Positions 8,348 through 16,892 of a DNA stretch of 58,657 nucleotides are shown in pieces. Location: assembly GCF_016031655.1 (NCBI RefSeq), contig NZ_JACCHQ010000038.1, positions 1-58,657 of the forward strand, in the 5' to 3' direction. Position numbers and translations under genes: made by a program. The notes under the pieces were generated by a model, which was given only the letters and a program-made list of their open reading frames with translations, was not told the DNA's origin and did no database searches. The first letter of the stretch is position 1, and each line of letters starts with the position of its first letter. This DNA comes from Bradyrhizobium glycinis (GTDB lineage: Bacteria; Pseudomonadota; Alphaproteobacteria; Rhizobiales; Xanthobacteraceae).

Positions 8348-9475
8348 TCAGACCTTGAGCACGCCCGGGAAGTGGTGCTCGAAGGCGCCGCGGTAGTCCG
8401 TCGCGTTGTTCATGTTGTAGTAGACCACGCGGCGCACCCATTCCTTCTGCGAGTCCATGACCTTCTTCATGAACGGATCCGCGCCGAGCTGGGCGATCAG
8501 ACCATCCCACGCCTTGATCTGCGCGTCGAACACCGACTTCGGTGTTCGCTGGACGTTAACCTTGTCTTTGTTGATCAGCTCCTGCAGGTCCTTCGAATAA
8601 TAATCCATGGCTTTCCATTCGTTGGCGGAGGACGCGGCTTCGGCGGCATATTGCAGGATCGCCTGCTGTTCCTTCGACAGCGAGTTGAATTTTGTCCGGT
8701 TGAACATGATCTCGAAATATTCCGTCGCCTGATGATGGCTGCCCAGCATGTAGTTCTTGGCGACATCCTGCGCGCCGAAGCGCCGGTCCGAGGTCGGATT
8801 GTTGAACTCGAACCCGTCGATCACGCCGCGCTCCATCGCCGGCACGATCTCGCCACCGGGCAGCTGCGCGACGGATGCGCCCATCGCCTGGAAGAGGTCC
8901 GCGGCCAGGCCCACCGTGCGATACTTCAAGCCCTTGAGATCAGCGTCGCTGGTGATCGGCTTCTTGAACCAGCCGAGCGGCTGCGTCGGCATCGGCATGG
9001 CGAAGAAGCTCTTGATGTTGACGTTCATGATCTTGGTCTGGAGCTCCTCGAACAGCTCCTTGCCGCCGCCGTTGTGGATCCAGCCGAGGCCTTCGTTGGC
9101 GTTGAAGCCGAACACCGGACCGGTACCGAACAGCGAGGCGGCCTTGTGCTTGCCGTACCAGTAGACGGTGACCGTGTGTGCAGCGTCGAGCTGGCCGCCA
9201 TGAACGCCATCGAAGACCTGGAACGGGTGCACGATCGAACCGCCGACGAGATAGTCGATGCGCAGCCGGCCTCCGGCCATATCGTTCACGCGCTTCACAT
9301 AATCTTCGGCCATCTCGTTGAAGACATCGGCCTTGCCCCACGAGCCCTGCATCTTCAGGGCCACCGTTTGCGCCCGGCTGATTTGCGGCATGGCGATGGT
9401 GGCGGCGCCGGCCGCGCCGGCCGTCAGCAGGAATTTGCGACGAGTGGTTCTGGTCTTCTCAGACTTTGAGTTCAT
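8348..9475 (-). CDS. TRAP transporter substrate-binding protein (DctP type)
   Basis: A 375-residue periplasmic binding protein. The N-terminus carries a twin-arginine signal (TRRKFLLTAGAAGAA, cleavage near ISRAQ). Family motifs are the GGSIVHPFQVFDGVHGGQLDAA region and GLKYRTVGLAADLFQAMGASVAQLPGGE near residue 190, where the conserved Arg binds the carboxylate of the ligand. The ATG at 9475 has GGGAGGA at proper distance and begins the signal peptide; longer starts are not needed. It is first in the operon and delivers the ligand to DctQM. The downstream amidase suggests an amide-containing or amide-derived organic acid. Confidence 0.92.
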   Translation of the reverse strand: MNSKSEKTRTTRRKFLLTAGAAGAATIAMPQISRAQTVALKMQGSWGKADVFNEMAEDYVKRVNDMAGGRLRIDYLVGGSIVHPFQVFDGVHGGQLDAAHTVTVYWYGKHKAASLFGTGPVFGFNANEGLGWIHNGGGKELFEELQTKIMNVNIKSFFAMPMPTQPLGWFKKPITSDADLKGLKYRTVGLAADLFQAMGASVAQLPGGEIVPAMERGVIDGFEFNNPTSDRRFGAQDVAKNYMLGSHHQATEYFEIMFNRTKFNSLSKEQQAILQYAAEAASSANEWKAMDYYSKDLQELINKDKVNVQRTPKSVFDAQIKAWDGLIAQLGADPFMKKVMDSQKEWVRRVVYYNMNNATDYRGAFEHHFPGVLKV

Positions 9476-10011
9476 GGACGTCCTCCCTGGCGGCCTGGTT
9501 ATTCGAACGCGCTTCAGCGCGCTTGTCGTTATTAACCGCTGGAGGTATGCCGCATTCCAGCGACTTTGGTCACAGTTTGGACGCATTGCCGCCATCCGAC
9601 AAGCCCCGGTGTCGCATTATTGGTCTTAGACGTTCGACTCCAAGCAGCCCGATGTTCACGCGCCTGTCGCGGCGCAGCAAAGATGCAGCCGGACTTTTGC
9701 CAGTGGACCGCGTCGTGCCCGCCCGACGCATCCTCGCAAGGGCACCGGTGAGCGAGGTGCGTGGTTTCGCGACAGCGAAGGGAATCTTCATAGGATCGAT
9801 CTGCCGGTACGATCCTGACGCGCGGCTGGAGCGTCGTTGGCGCTTGAGGCGATCGGCAGCGCGAGCGCTGCCTTCGTCGAAGGCGCGATGAGCCATCTAA
9901 CAAGCCTCGCCGATCTCGCGGTGAGTATTGTCCGAGCGTTCGCAGAACTCGTCGTTGGTGGTTGCGGCGGACCCAACATCGACGAGAGCCAAGAAACATC
10001 GTGGTGAGCTC
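9476..10011. other. gene-free stretch upstream of the TRAP operon
   Basis: About 535 bases hold no convincing gene. The open frames here are arginine-rich and show no domain or codon pattern. The first part must hold the TRAP promoter. A perfect CGCGC-TTCA-GCGCG dyad lies at 9508-9521, in the likely leader of dctP, and could be a regulator site or hairpin. Confidence 0.5.
9508..9521. promoter_or_regulatory. dyad upstream of the TRAP operon
   Basis: CGCGC-N4-GCGCG, about 33 bases before the dctP start codon. It is a candidate operator or leader hairpin. No dedicated regulator gene is adjacent, so this is only a weak suggestion. Confidence 0.25.
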
Positions 10012-10338
10012 TCAGCCGGTATTTTTGACCGCCTCAGCCAGAATGGCGTAAAGCTGCTGCCTGCTCAATTCCTTTGGCTGCTTCCTCTCTGCGGTCCTCG
10101 AGGACACCTTCTGCGCGATTGGACGGGCGCAAGCTGCCGACGACGGCCTCAGCTTCGGGGCTGGTCTTATCTGGGGCCTTGCTGTGGGCGGCTTGTGGCC
10201 GCGCTTCAGGTCCAGACGGTTCAGCATACCGCAGACCGCGTTACGGCTGCAGCCGAGATGGCGCGCAATCTGCGCCGCGCTCTGTCCTGCGGACCAGAGC
10301 TTCTTGAGAAGCGTTATGTCGTTCGCATCCCAGCCCAT
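10012..10338 (-). CDS. GcrA-like DNA-binding regulator
   Basis: A 108-residue protein whose first 45 residues match the GcrA helix-turn-helix: MGWDANDITLLKKLW, then SAAQIARHLG and CSRNAVCGMLNRLDL. GcrA is an alphaproteobacterial cell-cycle regulator that acts with sigma70 at methylated GANTC sites. This protein is shorter than the canonical roughly 170-residue GcrA. Its middle is Pro/Ala/Arg-rich and its C-terminal piece (LSRQQLYAILAEAVKNT) may correspond to the RNA-polymerase-binding end. It is therefore probably a paralogue and not the main GcrA. Confidence 0.75.
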   Translation of the reverse strand: MGWDANDITLLKKLWSAGQSAAQIARHLGCSRNAVCGMLNRLDLKRGHKPPTARPQIRPAPKLRPSSAACARPIAQKVSSRTAERKQPKELSRQQLYAILAEAVKNTG

Positions 10339-10377
10339 GGGAGATATTATAACGCCGACTGCCTGACACGGACCAGT

Positions 10378-10557
10378 CTAGTCTTCGTCCGGCTCGCGCA
10401 CGACCGCCGGTTCGTCATCATCGTCTTGCTCGTCCTCGTCTTCGTCGTCCTCCTCGTCTTCATCGGGATCCCTGGGGGGCATCGCGATGCGCATCCGCAT
10501 GAGCAGTGTCCAGCCGATGGCTGTGGTGGAAAATGCTTCGGAGGTGTGTTGCTTCAT
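10378..10557 (-). CDS. small protein with acidic tail (59 aa)
   Basis: AAGGAG lies 9 bases before the ATG at 10557. The protein starts MKQHTSEAFSTTAIGWTLLMRMRIAM (written here only to show the moderately hydrophobic head) and its second half is a run of Asp and Glu residues. I recognise no domain. It sits just upstream of the gcrA-like gene on the same strand. Polyacidic tails may bind basic proteins or metal ions; this is speculation. Confidence 0.6.
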   Translation of the reverse strand: MKQHTSEAFSTTAIGWTLLMRMRIAMPPRDPDEDEEDDEDEDEQDDDDEPAVVREPDED

Positions 10558-10718
10558 GCCACTGTGCTCCTTAAAAAAATACGCGCGCTCGCAAATTCTT
10601 GGCCGGTTCTTGGCCGGCGAATGCAAGGTGGCAGGGCGCGATCGCCGCAAGCGCGATGCGGGTGAGGTAGACTGCATCATCAGCGGGCGGCAGGCCATGC
10701 AACAGGCAGCGTTTTCGG

Positions 10719-11048
10719 CTACTTGATGCCCGAGGACCCATTGCGCTCTATGTTCACCAAAACCTCGCCGGCAGCGATCTCGGGAACTCCAAGTTCGAGG
10801 TCATGTAGACTGGCTTGAACGAATGCCAGTATCTTGGCGTTCGCTGCGTTGGCGCTTTCGCGGTCGTCAAATATCATCACGGCGATACCGATACCGTCGC
10901 CCGCATCCAGCACATGGTAAGATCTGAATCCTGGCGATTGCCTCAGGATCTCACCAACGCCGCTCTTGGCGCGACGAGCGGCGTCCGCTACCGAACGAAC
11001 CTTGCTGTACTTGCGAATGATCATGTACATGGGGCCACCACGCGCCAT
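10719..11048 (-). CDS. ABM-like (dimeric alpha/beta barrel) small protein
   Basis: About 109 residues. MIIRKYSKVRS, PGFRSYHVLDAGDG and IAVMIFDDRESANAAN follow the pattern of antibiotic-biosynthesis-monooxygenase-like proteins, which form dimeric alpha/beta barrels and are often of unknown function. GAAGGGG precedes the ATG at 11048. A start at 11030 (MYMIIRKY) is also possible. It lies with dodecin and GcrA-like genes on the minus strand. Confidence 0.65.
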   Translation of the reverse strand: MARGGPMYMIIRKYSKVRSVADAARRAKSGVGEILRQSPGFRSYHVLDAGDGIGIAVMIFDDRESANAANAKILAFVQASLHDLELGVPEIAAGEVLVNIERNGSSGIK

Positions 11049-11192
11049 TCGCCCCTTCGCATCAAAGCATTTCGGTCCCGCTCGGGCTAGTGCCAACTTC
11101 CGGGATGGGCCACAGCGTCCGGCTGGGGCGGACCGCACAACGCCCCTTTCCAATGAGCCATCCTCGCCCGAGAGGGGGCGAGGTGCTGAGGC

Positions 11193-11408
11193 TCAGGAGC
11201 CCTCGAACTTGAACGATACATTGAGCTTGGCGCGAAAGGCCTCGACTTTTCCCTTGTCATCCAGTTGCATATCGAGCTTGACGACCTCTGCAATGCGAAG
11301 ATCTCGGAGAGATTTAGCAGCTTGCTCGACCGCATTGGCGGCCGCCTTCTCCCACGATTCCGTGCTGGTACCGACCAGTTCAATGACCTTGTAGACGCTA
11401 TCGGGCAT
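11193..11408 (-). CDS. dodecin family flavin-binding protein
   Basis: A 71-residue protein matching dodecin in length and pattern: VYKVIELVGTS, then SWEKAAANAVEQAAKSLRDL as the helix, then beta strands ending in FKFEG. Dodecins form dodecameric shells that store flavin. The tryptophan after TSTES is the residue that stacks against flavin in known dodecins. AAGGAGGA precedes the start. No partner enzyme is adjacent. Confidence 0.88.
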   Translation of the reverse strand: MPDSVYKVIELVGTSTESWEKAAANAVEQAAKSLRDLRIAEVVKLDMQLDDKGKVEAFRAKLNVSFKFEGS

Positions 11409-11670
11409 TTTCGTCCTCCTTACTCGGCAGGAGCGGCAAGTCTAGCATCAGGTACTCGACGCTGATACGTCCAAGGGGATGCCGCGGAAAGGGTCCGACT
11501 GGCTGTCTCTTTCCTGTTCGACCCAAAGAAGGACTCGGATTGTCCTGTCGGAGATTACGTTCGCATTTTCAGCCGGGATGGACGCGGACATGGAATCTCC
11601 GTCGCGCCCGCTGGCTTGCGAATATAATTCTGCGCGCCAATGTCGTCATTGCCACCAAGGTTTCTTAGTC

Positions 11671-12333
11671 ATGAAGCGATGGCACCGCGTAAGCATCAGC
11701 AGCATGGTGATTGCCCTGGGGCTGGTGTGTGCCGGGACCCTGGTGGTCAATCAATCGCACGTGCCATCAGAAGCCAGAGCTTCATCGGTCACCCGTACTC
11801 CGGAGCTTATTGAGCGTGCGTGGCACCTGCCTGTGGCAGCCACATTTGAAAGACACGTTGACTGGCAGTCAAATGGCTCTCGCTGCGGACCTGCCGCCGT
11901 TGCAAATGCGTACCGGTCCCTTGGCGAGGCGGCAAGGACGGAGGCCAAGGTCTTGGCCGGGACGTGGAGCTGCTGGACAGGCGTATGCATCATGGGTCTC
12001 ACGCTTGATGAGCTGGCCAACGTCGCCCAGGCCAACACCCGCCGGAAAGTTACGGTCTTGCGCGATCTCAGCGAGAACCAGTTTCTGGAGCACCTCCGCC
12101 GCTCCAACGATCCGGGGCGACGCTACATCGTGAATTTCGATCGCGCTCGAATCTTTGGTGCTGGTAGCGGACACCATTCCCCAATTGGGGGCTATTTCGA
12201 AGCCGAAGACCTCGTTTTCGTGCTCGACGTCAATTTCGATTTCCAGCCATGGCTAGTCGAGCGGAAGCGGCTGTTCGACGCTGTAAATACGTTTGACGGC
12301 GATAGGAAGAGGGGACTGCTGTCCATAGAGTAA
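11671..12333 (+). CDS. exported phytochelatin-synthase-like peptidase
   Basis: A 220-residue protein of the bacterial phytochelatin synthase family (PF05023, papain-like fold). The triad is visible: Cys72 in SNGSRCGPAAVANA, His168 in GSGHHSPIGGY and Asp186 in FVLDVN. The 18-residue His-Asp spacing is as in plant enzymes. The N-terminus (residues 7-27 hydrophobic) looks like a signal peptide or anchor, so it probably acts in the periplasm. Bacterial homologues lack the plant C-terminal metal-sensing domain and mainly cleave Gly from glutathione. The ATG at 11671 is chosen because it starts the signal. A TATAAT at 11623-11628 is a possible -10 element. Confidence 0.85.
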   Translation: MKRWHRVSISSMVIALGLVCAGTLVVNQSHVPSEARASSVTRTPELIERAWHLPVAATFERHVDWQSNGSRCGPAAVANAYRSLGEAARTEAKVLAGTWSCWTGVCIMGLTLDELANVAQANTRRKVTVLRDLSENQFLEHLRRSNDPGRRYIVNFDRARIFGAGSGHHSPIGGYFEAEDLVFVLDVNFDFQPWLVERKRLFDAVNTFDGDRKRGLLSIE

Positions 12334-12602
12334 TATCCCGCTGCACGACTTTGGCGTTGAGCCGATTTGTTCTGAGTGGTATGTTCCAGCGACATCATTG
12401 CCTCGAAGGGCTGATGGGCGGGCGGGTTATCAGTCTTAAGGACTGCCGCCTGCCATTTTGGAAATTGGAATATTCTGGCCATAGGTCCCGCTTCCGGACG
12501 CATTTCAGGTCGGCCGGAGAATGTTGATCGACGTCATTTTCCTCCGTTCTTCCCATTGACTCGGAGGCGGGCTTTTCTGTCCAACTAGAAAAAGCCATCG
12601 CC

Positions 12603-13352
12603 ATGTCTAGTTTGAGAAGCCGAGCCCGGTGCGCGGCAGGTAGTGGCCGTTCAAGCGCAAGGCGAGTTTGCAACTACGTTTTGGCTTGCATACTCCAAGC
12701 TGCCTGCGTCATTCCCTTCGCGAGCACCGCGTCCGCTCAATGCGCAGCCCGCGATGTCTTGCAGAACCAGCTCAAGACGCGCGCGGCCCCAGCGTCCGAA
12801 CAGCCTATCAGGTCCGCTCGCGACGTTGCGACGTGGAAAACGATTGCGATAGGTACCTTCGCCAACTCACTTACCTTGCGCAACGAGCTCGCTAACAGGG
12901 GCTGCAGTGTCGGTGGTCAGGCTGCAGAGATCCTTGCTCGGCCGACGTTCACCGTTAGCTCTCAGAAGACAAATGTCGAGCTCGTCCATTTGTCGCCTGC
13001 GCAGCTTGGGTTTACCTTCGATACCGTGACCCTGGCTAACGTATACGCACGCGCCCAGCAGCTCGGCTTTAGGCTTGCTGCGGCCGAAGTGGGCCCGCAA
13101 TTGCGCATCCAATATTTCGACCAACCTGTCGGCGAATTTCTCATCATCGGAATGGAGCCGATCAAGACGTGGAGCGGCGTGCCGATTATTCTGAATGTGG
13201 CAAATGGCGGCGCCGGATTGATCCTGATCGGCCAGGATGGTCGAGCCGAGGCGGATATACCCGTAACCTCCCGTTTCATTTTCGTCCGATCCCATCAACC
13301 GGCAGCCAGCAGCGAAGTCGTCGGGTCAGTCGCAGCATTCTTGCCGCCGTGA
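12603..13352 (+). CDS. secreted protein of unknown function
   Basis: A 249-residue protein. A basic head is followed by a hydrophobic stretch (about residues 24-44) ending ASAQ, consistent with a Sec signal. The mature part is mostly beta-strand-like, with two cysteines near the mature start and around residue 101. I recognise no family. It lies 269 bases after the phytochelatin-synthase-like gene on the same strand and is convergent with DUF3750; no functional link is evident. Confidence 0.6.
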   Translation: MSSLRSRARCAAGSGRSSARRVCNYVLACILQAACVIPFASTASAQCAARDVLQNQLKTRAAPASEQPIRSARDVATWKTIAIGTFANSLTLRNELANRGCSVGGQAAEILARPTFTVSSQKTNVELVHLSPAQLGFTFDTVTLANVYARAQQLGFRLAAAEVGPQLRIQYFDQPVGEFLIIGMEPIKTWSGVPIILNVANGGAGLILIGQDGRAEADIPVTSRFIFVRSHQPAASSEVVGSVAAFLPP

Positions 13353-13416
13353 CGGATTGAGGCTGCTTGGGATGGACATTGCAATATCGCCGGAGAACAA
13401 GCTGGGATCGCTGCTC

Positions 13417-14187
13417 TCACAGGCCGGGCGTGACCCCGAAGCGGCCGAGACCGGGGAGCTTGAGCGCCGGGCGTCGGATGTCGAGTCCGAGCACGGCGCC
13501 GAAGAAATTGATCTCCAAGCCTTCGACCCAGCCGATGGAAAAGCCGACATATCCGGCAAGCGAAGCATAGATGCCTGTGCCTGAGGCCGTTAGCCCGACC
13601 CATTTGCCCGTGTACGGGAAGTCCTTGCCGATTGCGGTCGGCGGCAGCACGGCTCGGAGCTCAGGGACGGCATCGAGCGCCGCCTGCACGAAGGTGTTCG
13701 AGTTGGGACCGGGCCAGACGCTGTAATCTCCATAGGACCGAAATCGGTAGTTTTCGATCACGTATCGGATTTTCGGGATCAGCGCCTCGGCGCGCTCGCC
13801 GTTGACGGCGACAATAATTTCTGGCGCAGCGCCGAACCAGCGTCCGTCCGGCGCGAAGCCGTTGGTGCGGATCGGCTCGCCCCACGCGGTGTAGTCGTAG
13901 CGGGTGTAGGTCGGCGCATTTTTCTCCTTGACGACGATCCAGGTGTGAACCGCGAAAATGCTGCGCCATCGCACCGTTCTCGCTCCGAACACCCGTATCA
14001 CGGCTTCGCGATGATCAGCGGCCGCAGGCAGAAGACCCGCGCTCGACCGATCGGCGGTTTGCCAGTTCTGGCGGCCATCGCCCAGCCAGAAATATCTCGC
14101 CGCCGACGCGGCGAGCGGTGCGAAGACAAGGAACAGAAAGATCAGCAAGGGCTTCTTCAAGGGAGTGATGCGGCGGGCGTTTGACAA
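13417..14187 (-). CDS. DUF3750 family protein
   Basis: A 256-residue protein starting at a TTG, with a membrane anchor or signal at about residues 12-30. WRSIFAVHTWIVVKEKN, the YTRYDYTAWG block and YGDYSVWPGPNSNTFV are hallmark blocks of the DUF3750 family, which is uncharacterised. The conserved His and Asn residues and the HTW...GPNSNTF layout recall NlpC/P60-like amidases; that relation is inference. No ATG occurs in the first 60 residues, so a TTG start is likely. Confidence 0.7.
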   Translation of the reverse strand: MSNARRITPLKKPLLIFLFLVFAPLAASAARYFWLGDGRQNWQTADRSSAGLLPAAADHREAVIRVFGARTVRWRSIFAVHTWIVVKEKNAPTYTRYDYTAWGEPIRTNGFAPDGRWFGAAPEIIVAVNGERAEALIPKIRYVIENYRFRSYGDYSVWPGPNSNTFVQAALDAVPELRAVLPPTAIGKDFPYTGKWVGLTASGTGIYASLAGYVGFSIGWVEGLEINFFGAVLGLDIRRPALKLPGLGRFGVTPGL

Positions 14188-14278
14188 ATCATATAGTTCG
14201 CATGAATGCCGCCGCCAGAGCCGAAGGCGCTGAGATCAAGAGGTTGTTCCGCAACCGCAGCAGGATAGGAGCACGCGC

Positions 14279-14533
14279 ATGGACATGAAGGAAGCTGCGG
14301 CGATGACGGAAGCCTCTGGCCTTCCGGACAATCAGGGCGGATTGGAGCAGACCTCAAGCCCGCGGTCAGGTTCCGGGGAGCAAAGAGGAGCGGCCAACCC
14401 GCGGCCCGGCTCGCCTTCGCTGGATTCCGCCAGCCGATGGGCCGACCGGTTGCGTGAGGTCGCGATGAAAGCGCCTCTAAGGTCGCTGTTTGTCGCCTTC
14501 CTGGCCGGCGTGTGGATCGCTCGCCGGCGTTAG
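14279..14533 (+). CDS. small protein with C-terminal membrane segment (84 aa)
   Basis: AGGAG stands just before the ATG. The first 50 residues are rich in Ser, Gly and Pro. The end (LRSLFVAFLAGVWIARRR) is a single hydrophobic segment with positive residues after it, like the tail anchor of ElaB/YqjD-type ribosome-associated proteins. The similarity is only in layout; function unknown. Confidence 0.55.
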   Translation: MDMKEAAAMTEASGLPDNQGGLEQTSSPRSGSGEQRGAANPRPGSPSLDSASRWADRLREVAMKAPLRSLFVAFLAGVWIARRR

Positions 14534-14583
14534 GAGCTGTGAGCTTGCGCGTTTGGCGACGAAGAGACTGCGGCTATTTATGA

Positions 14584-14700
14584 CTTGCGGCCTCGCTCAA
14601 GCTGATGCGAAGGGCGTAAGGGCGTGTGCTCACGATGTTGGATATCCGTTCGCACGGGCTGAAGCAGGCTTACGTATCGTCCTCCGAACGATAGCTGAAA
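14584..14700 (+). pseudogene. relic of a GrlR-like gene 3' end
   Basis: Bases 14584-14618 are identical to 522-556, the last codons of the GrlR-like gene (encoding LAASLKLMRRA and stop). The next roughly 60 bases are similar to the flank after that gene (shared GCTGAAGCAG). No upstream GrlR sequence is present here, so this is a small duplicated fragment. Confidence 0.6.
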
Positions 14701-14764
14701 CTGACCCAAAGGAGACGGTGATGCCTCGCTTCGACCTCGTCTCGCGCGCGCGACCAAAGACGGC

Positions 14765-15580
14765 TCAATCCTCCGAACGCAGCCCCGTTTCGATGCGCCG
14801 GATCAGTTGCTCCCGCAGCGCAGGCACCACGTTGCCGAGGACCACGAAGGTGCGAACGATGGGCAAATACGGCTCCATTGCCGCCGTCAGCTCCGCGAGA
14901 GACATGCCGGCGAGCCGCGCATATTCGGATTGCGCCGCCGCATTGGTCGCGCGCGGCCGCTCCGGATTGTCGGCTATTTCGGGGGCGAGCTCGGACAGGA
15001 TCACATGCAAGAATCCAAGATCGAGGACAGAGGGCCCGCGCATCGCGAAGGTCCAGTCGACGAGTTTTGGGCCTTCCGCCGTTATGATCACATTTCCGGG
15101 GCTAAGGTCGCAATGGCAAAGCCCGTCGCCGGTCGGCAGGCGATCGATCAGGGCGAGGATATCCGCAGCGATGTGCTTCGGGACCTTGCCGTCGTCGTGC
15201 CGCAACTCGCTCTCCATATACTCGCGCATGGAGAGCACTTCCGGCGGCGGGGGCGGCGTCTTGTGAATCGACATGGCCAGAGCCGCGATGATCGCGCCCG
15301 CCTGTTCGAACGTCACCGCGCCGGTCCGCGAGAGGTGCCACAGGGTCGGTCCGTCGAGGCGCTCCAGTACGATGCCGAAGCGCCCGTCCAGTGTCACCTC
15401 GCCGAACACCGCCGGCACCGGGACACCGGCGGCGCGCACGGCGCGGATCATGCGTACCTCGTGCTGGCCGAGCAGATGTGAGACGCCGGCCTTAAACAGC
15501 TTCACGACCTGACCGGGTGCCCAGGCGTAGGCTTCCGAGAAGGCGCCTTGTCCGATCTTTTCCCCCAGCAATCCCTGCAT
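14765..15580 (-). CDS. aminoglycoside-phosphotransferase-fold kinase
   Basis: A 271-residue kinase-like protein. The glycine-rich start is GEKIGQGAFSEAYAW, the ATP-binding Lys is in QVVKLFKAG, the catalytic loop is CHCDLSPGNVII (HxDxxxxN) and the metal-binding Asp follows in KLVDW. This is the APH/choline-kinase fold. The substrate could be a small molecule or a protein; resistance is not implied. GGAGGA precedes the ATG at 15580, which gives a natural start. Confidence 0.8.
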   Translation of the reverse strand: MQGLLGEKIGQGAFSEAYAWAPGQVVKLFKAGVSHLLGQHEVRMIRAVRAAGVPVPAVFGEVTLDGRFGIVLERLDGPTLWHLSRTGAVTFEQAGAIIAALAMSIHKTPPPPPEVLSMREYMESELRHDDGKVPKHIAADILALIDRLPTGDGLCHCDLSPGNVIITAEGPKLVDWTFAMRGPSVLDLGFLHVILSELAPEIADNPERPRATNAAAQSEYARLAGMSLAELTAAMEPYLPIVRTFVVLGNVVPALREQLIRRIETGLRSED

Positions 15581-15768
15581 GCCAGTCCTCCACCGTGCAG
15601 ATGAAATACCGGCGGCGAGTAAAAGGGAACCCCTCCTGTCGCGAGGCAGGGTTATTGCATATGACTCGTGGCAGCGGCCTGCGCGCACGCCCCGCCGTTC
15701 GAGACGGCGCTTACGCGCCCCCTCAGGATGAAGAAAATGGCATCAGTGCTCGCTGAAACCGCTACCGC

Positions 15769-15841
15769 ATACTCCGTCCTCATGCTGAGGAGTCCGCCAA
15801 AGCGGGCGTCTCGAAGGATGGCCGCAGGGAAAAGCTTTCAT
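15769..15841. repeat. dispersed intergenic repeat, copy 2
   Basis: Close match to 3752-3824 (same ACTCCGTCCTCAT...CGTCTCGAAGGATGGCCGCA core). It ends about 34 bases from the 3' end of the O-methyltransferase gene, so both copies lie at 3' ends of minus-strand genes. Confidence 0.75.
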
Positions 15842-15874
15842 CTTCGATTGCCCTGCATCGGTCATCGTCTTAGC

Positions 15875-16879
15875 TCAGTGCGGCCGAGCTTCAATGACGT
15901 TGTGGATGCCCGCGGCGAAAACGCGCGTCAACTCGAAGCCGGACCTGGCAAGGAGGTCTGAAAACTCCTCGCGCGTGCGCTCTCGTCCGCCGGGCGAAAC
16001 AAGCATATTCAGATCGCTGAACTTGGTTGCCGGCAATTCATTGAGGTGTCCGACGAGACGCTCAACGAGAAGCAATCTTGCACCATTCTGCGTAGCGCGC
16101 CGGCACACTTTCAGGATGGCGACGGCTTGATCGTCGCTCCAATCGTGAATCACGGCCCGCATCAGATAAGCATCAGCGCCCTCGGGTAGCGCTTCGAAGA
16201 AGCTTCCACTCACGATATCGCACCGGTCGATGACGCCGCGTTCCGCCAATACGGCCCTTGCTCGGGCTATGACGCTCCGCTGATCGAGCAGCGTGCCGCG
16301 AATGTGAGGGTGAGCGCGCAAGATCTCCGCCAACATCAAACCTTGCCCGCCACCCACGTCCACGATGTGGCGGAGCGGAGAAAAATCATAAGCGCGAACC
16401 ACCGCTTCGGCGCTGGCGCGGGACAATTGCGTCATCGCACGGTCGAACGTTGCGCCGTGTTCGGGGTGCTCGGCGCGGAATTGCCACACGTTTTTTCCGT
16501 TCAGATCTTGAAATGCGTTCTCGCCGGTCTGCACGCTGTGCAGCAGATGGCCCCAAGCCTGCCAGAAATACGGGCTTCCGACGACTTCCGCCCACGCTCC
16601 GAGCGGCGTCGCGGAATCCGTACGCAAACAATCGCCCATGGGGGTGAGCGCAAACGTTCGCTCTTGCTCTTCCCGGAAAACATCCACTGCAGCGAGCGCC
16701 CGTAACAACCGGTACAGCGAATCAGGATGACTTTTTGTCAGTGCCGCGAGCTCGCCGACCGAACGAGCGCCGTCATGCAGATGGTCGGCGACTCGCAGGG
16801 TTGCGGCGACACGGATGGCCTGAGTGATCTGAAAGCCATTGATCAGGGCCAGCAGATCGAGCGAAGGGGCGGATGCCAT
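15875..16879 (-). CDS. SAM-dependent O-methyltransferase (PF00891 type)
   Basis: A 334-residue enzyme. An N-terminal winged-helix dimerisation domain (LLALINGFQITQAIRVAATL, then HPDSLYRLLRALA) precedes the Rossmann domain with the SAM motif VDVGGGQGLML and the catalytic IHDWSDDQA. This is the layout of plant-type and acetylserotonin O-methyltransferases; the acceptor is unknown. The start at 16879 (MASAPSLDLL) is used because the longer open frame runs back into the Bug gene. It lies 13 bases after that gene and is probably cotranscribed with it. Confidence 0.85.
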   Translation of the reverse strand: MASAPSLDLLALINGFQITQAIRVAATLRVADHLHDGARSVGELAALTKSHPDSLYRLLRALAAVDVFREEQERTFALTPMGDCLRTDSATPLGAWAEVVGSPYFWQAWGHLLHSVQTGENAFQDLNGKNVWQFRAEHPEHGATFDRAMTQLSRASAEAVVRAYDFSPLRHIVDVGGGQGLMLAEILRAHPHIRGTLLDQRSVIARARAVLAERGVIDRCDIVSGSFFEALPEGADAYLMRAVIHDWSDDQAVAILKVCRRATQNGARLLLVERLVGHLNELPATKFSDLNMLVSPGGRERTREEFSDLLARSGFELTRVFAAGIHNVIEARPH

Positions 16880-16892
16880 TTGACGGACTCCG

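Noticed and set aside
7679..9469. Long plus-strand open frame (596 codons) over dctQ and dctP
   Set aside because: Antisense to two TRAP genes, with composition typical of mirror frames.
9532..9999. Minus-strand open frame of 155 codons upstream of the TRAP operon
   Set aside because: Arg/Ser-rich, no ribosome binding site or family pattern; other frames on both strands are equally open there.
12395..12673. Minus-strand small frames between the phytochelatin-synthase-like and the secreted protein genes
   Set aside because: No ribosome binding site or recognisable pattern; overlaps the start of a better gene on the other strand.
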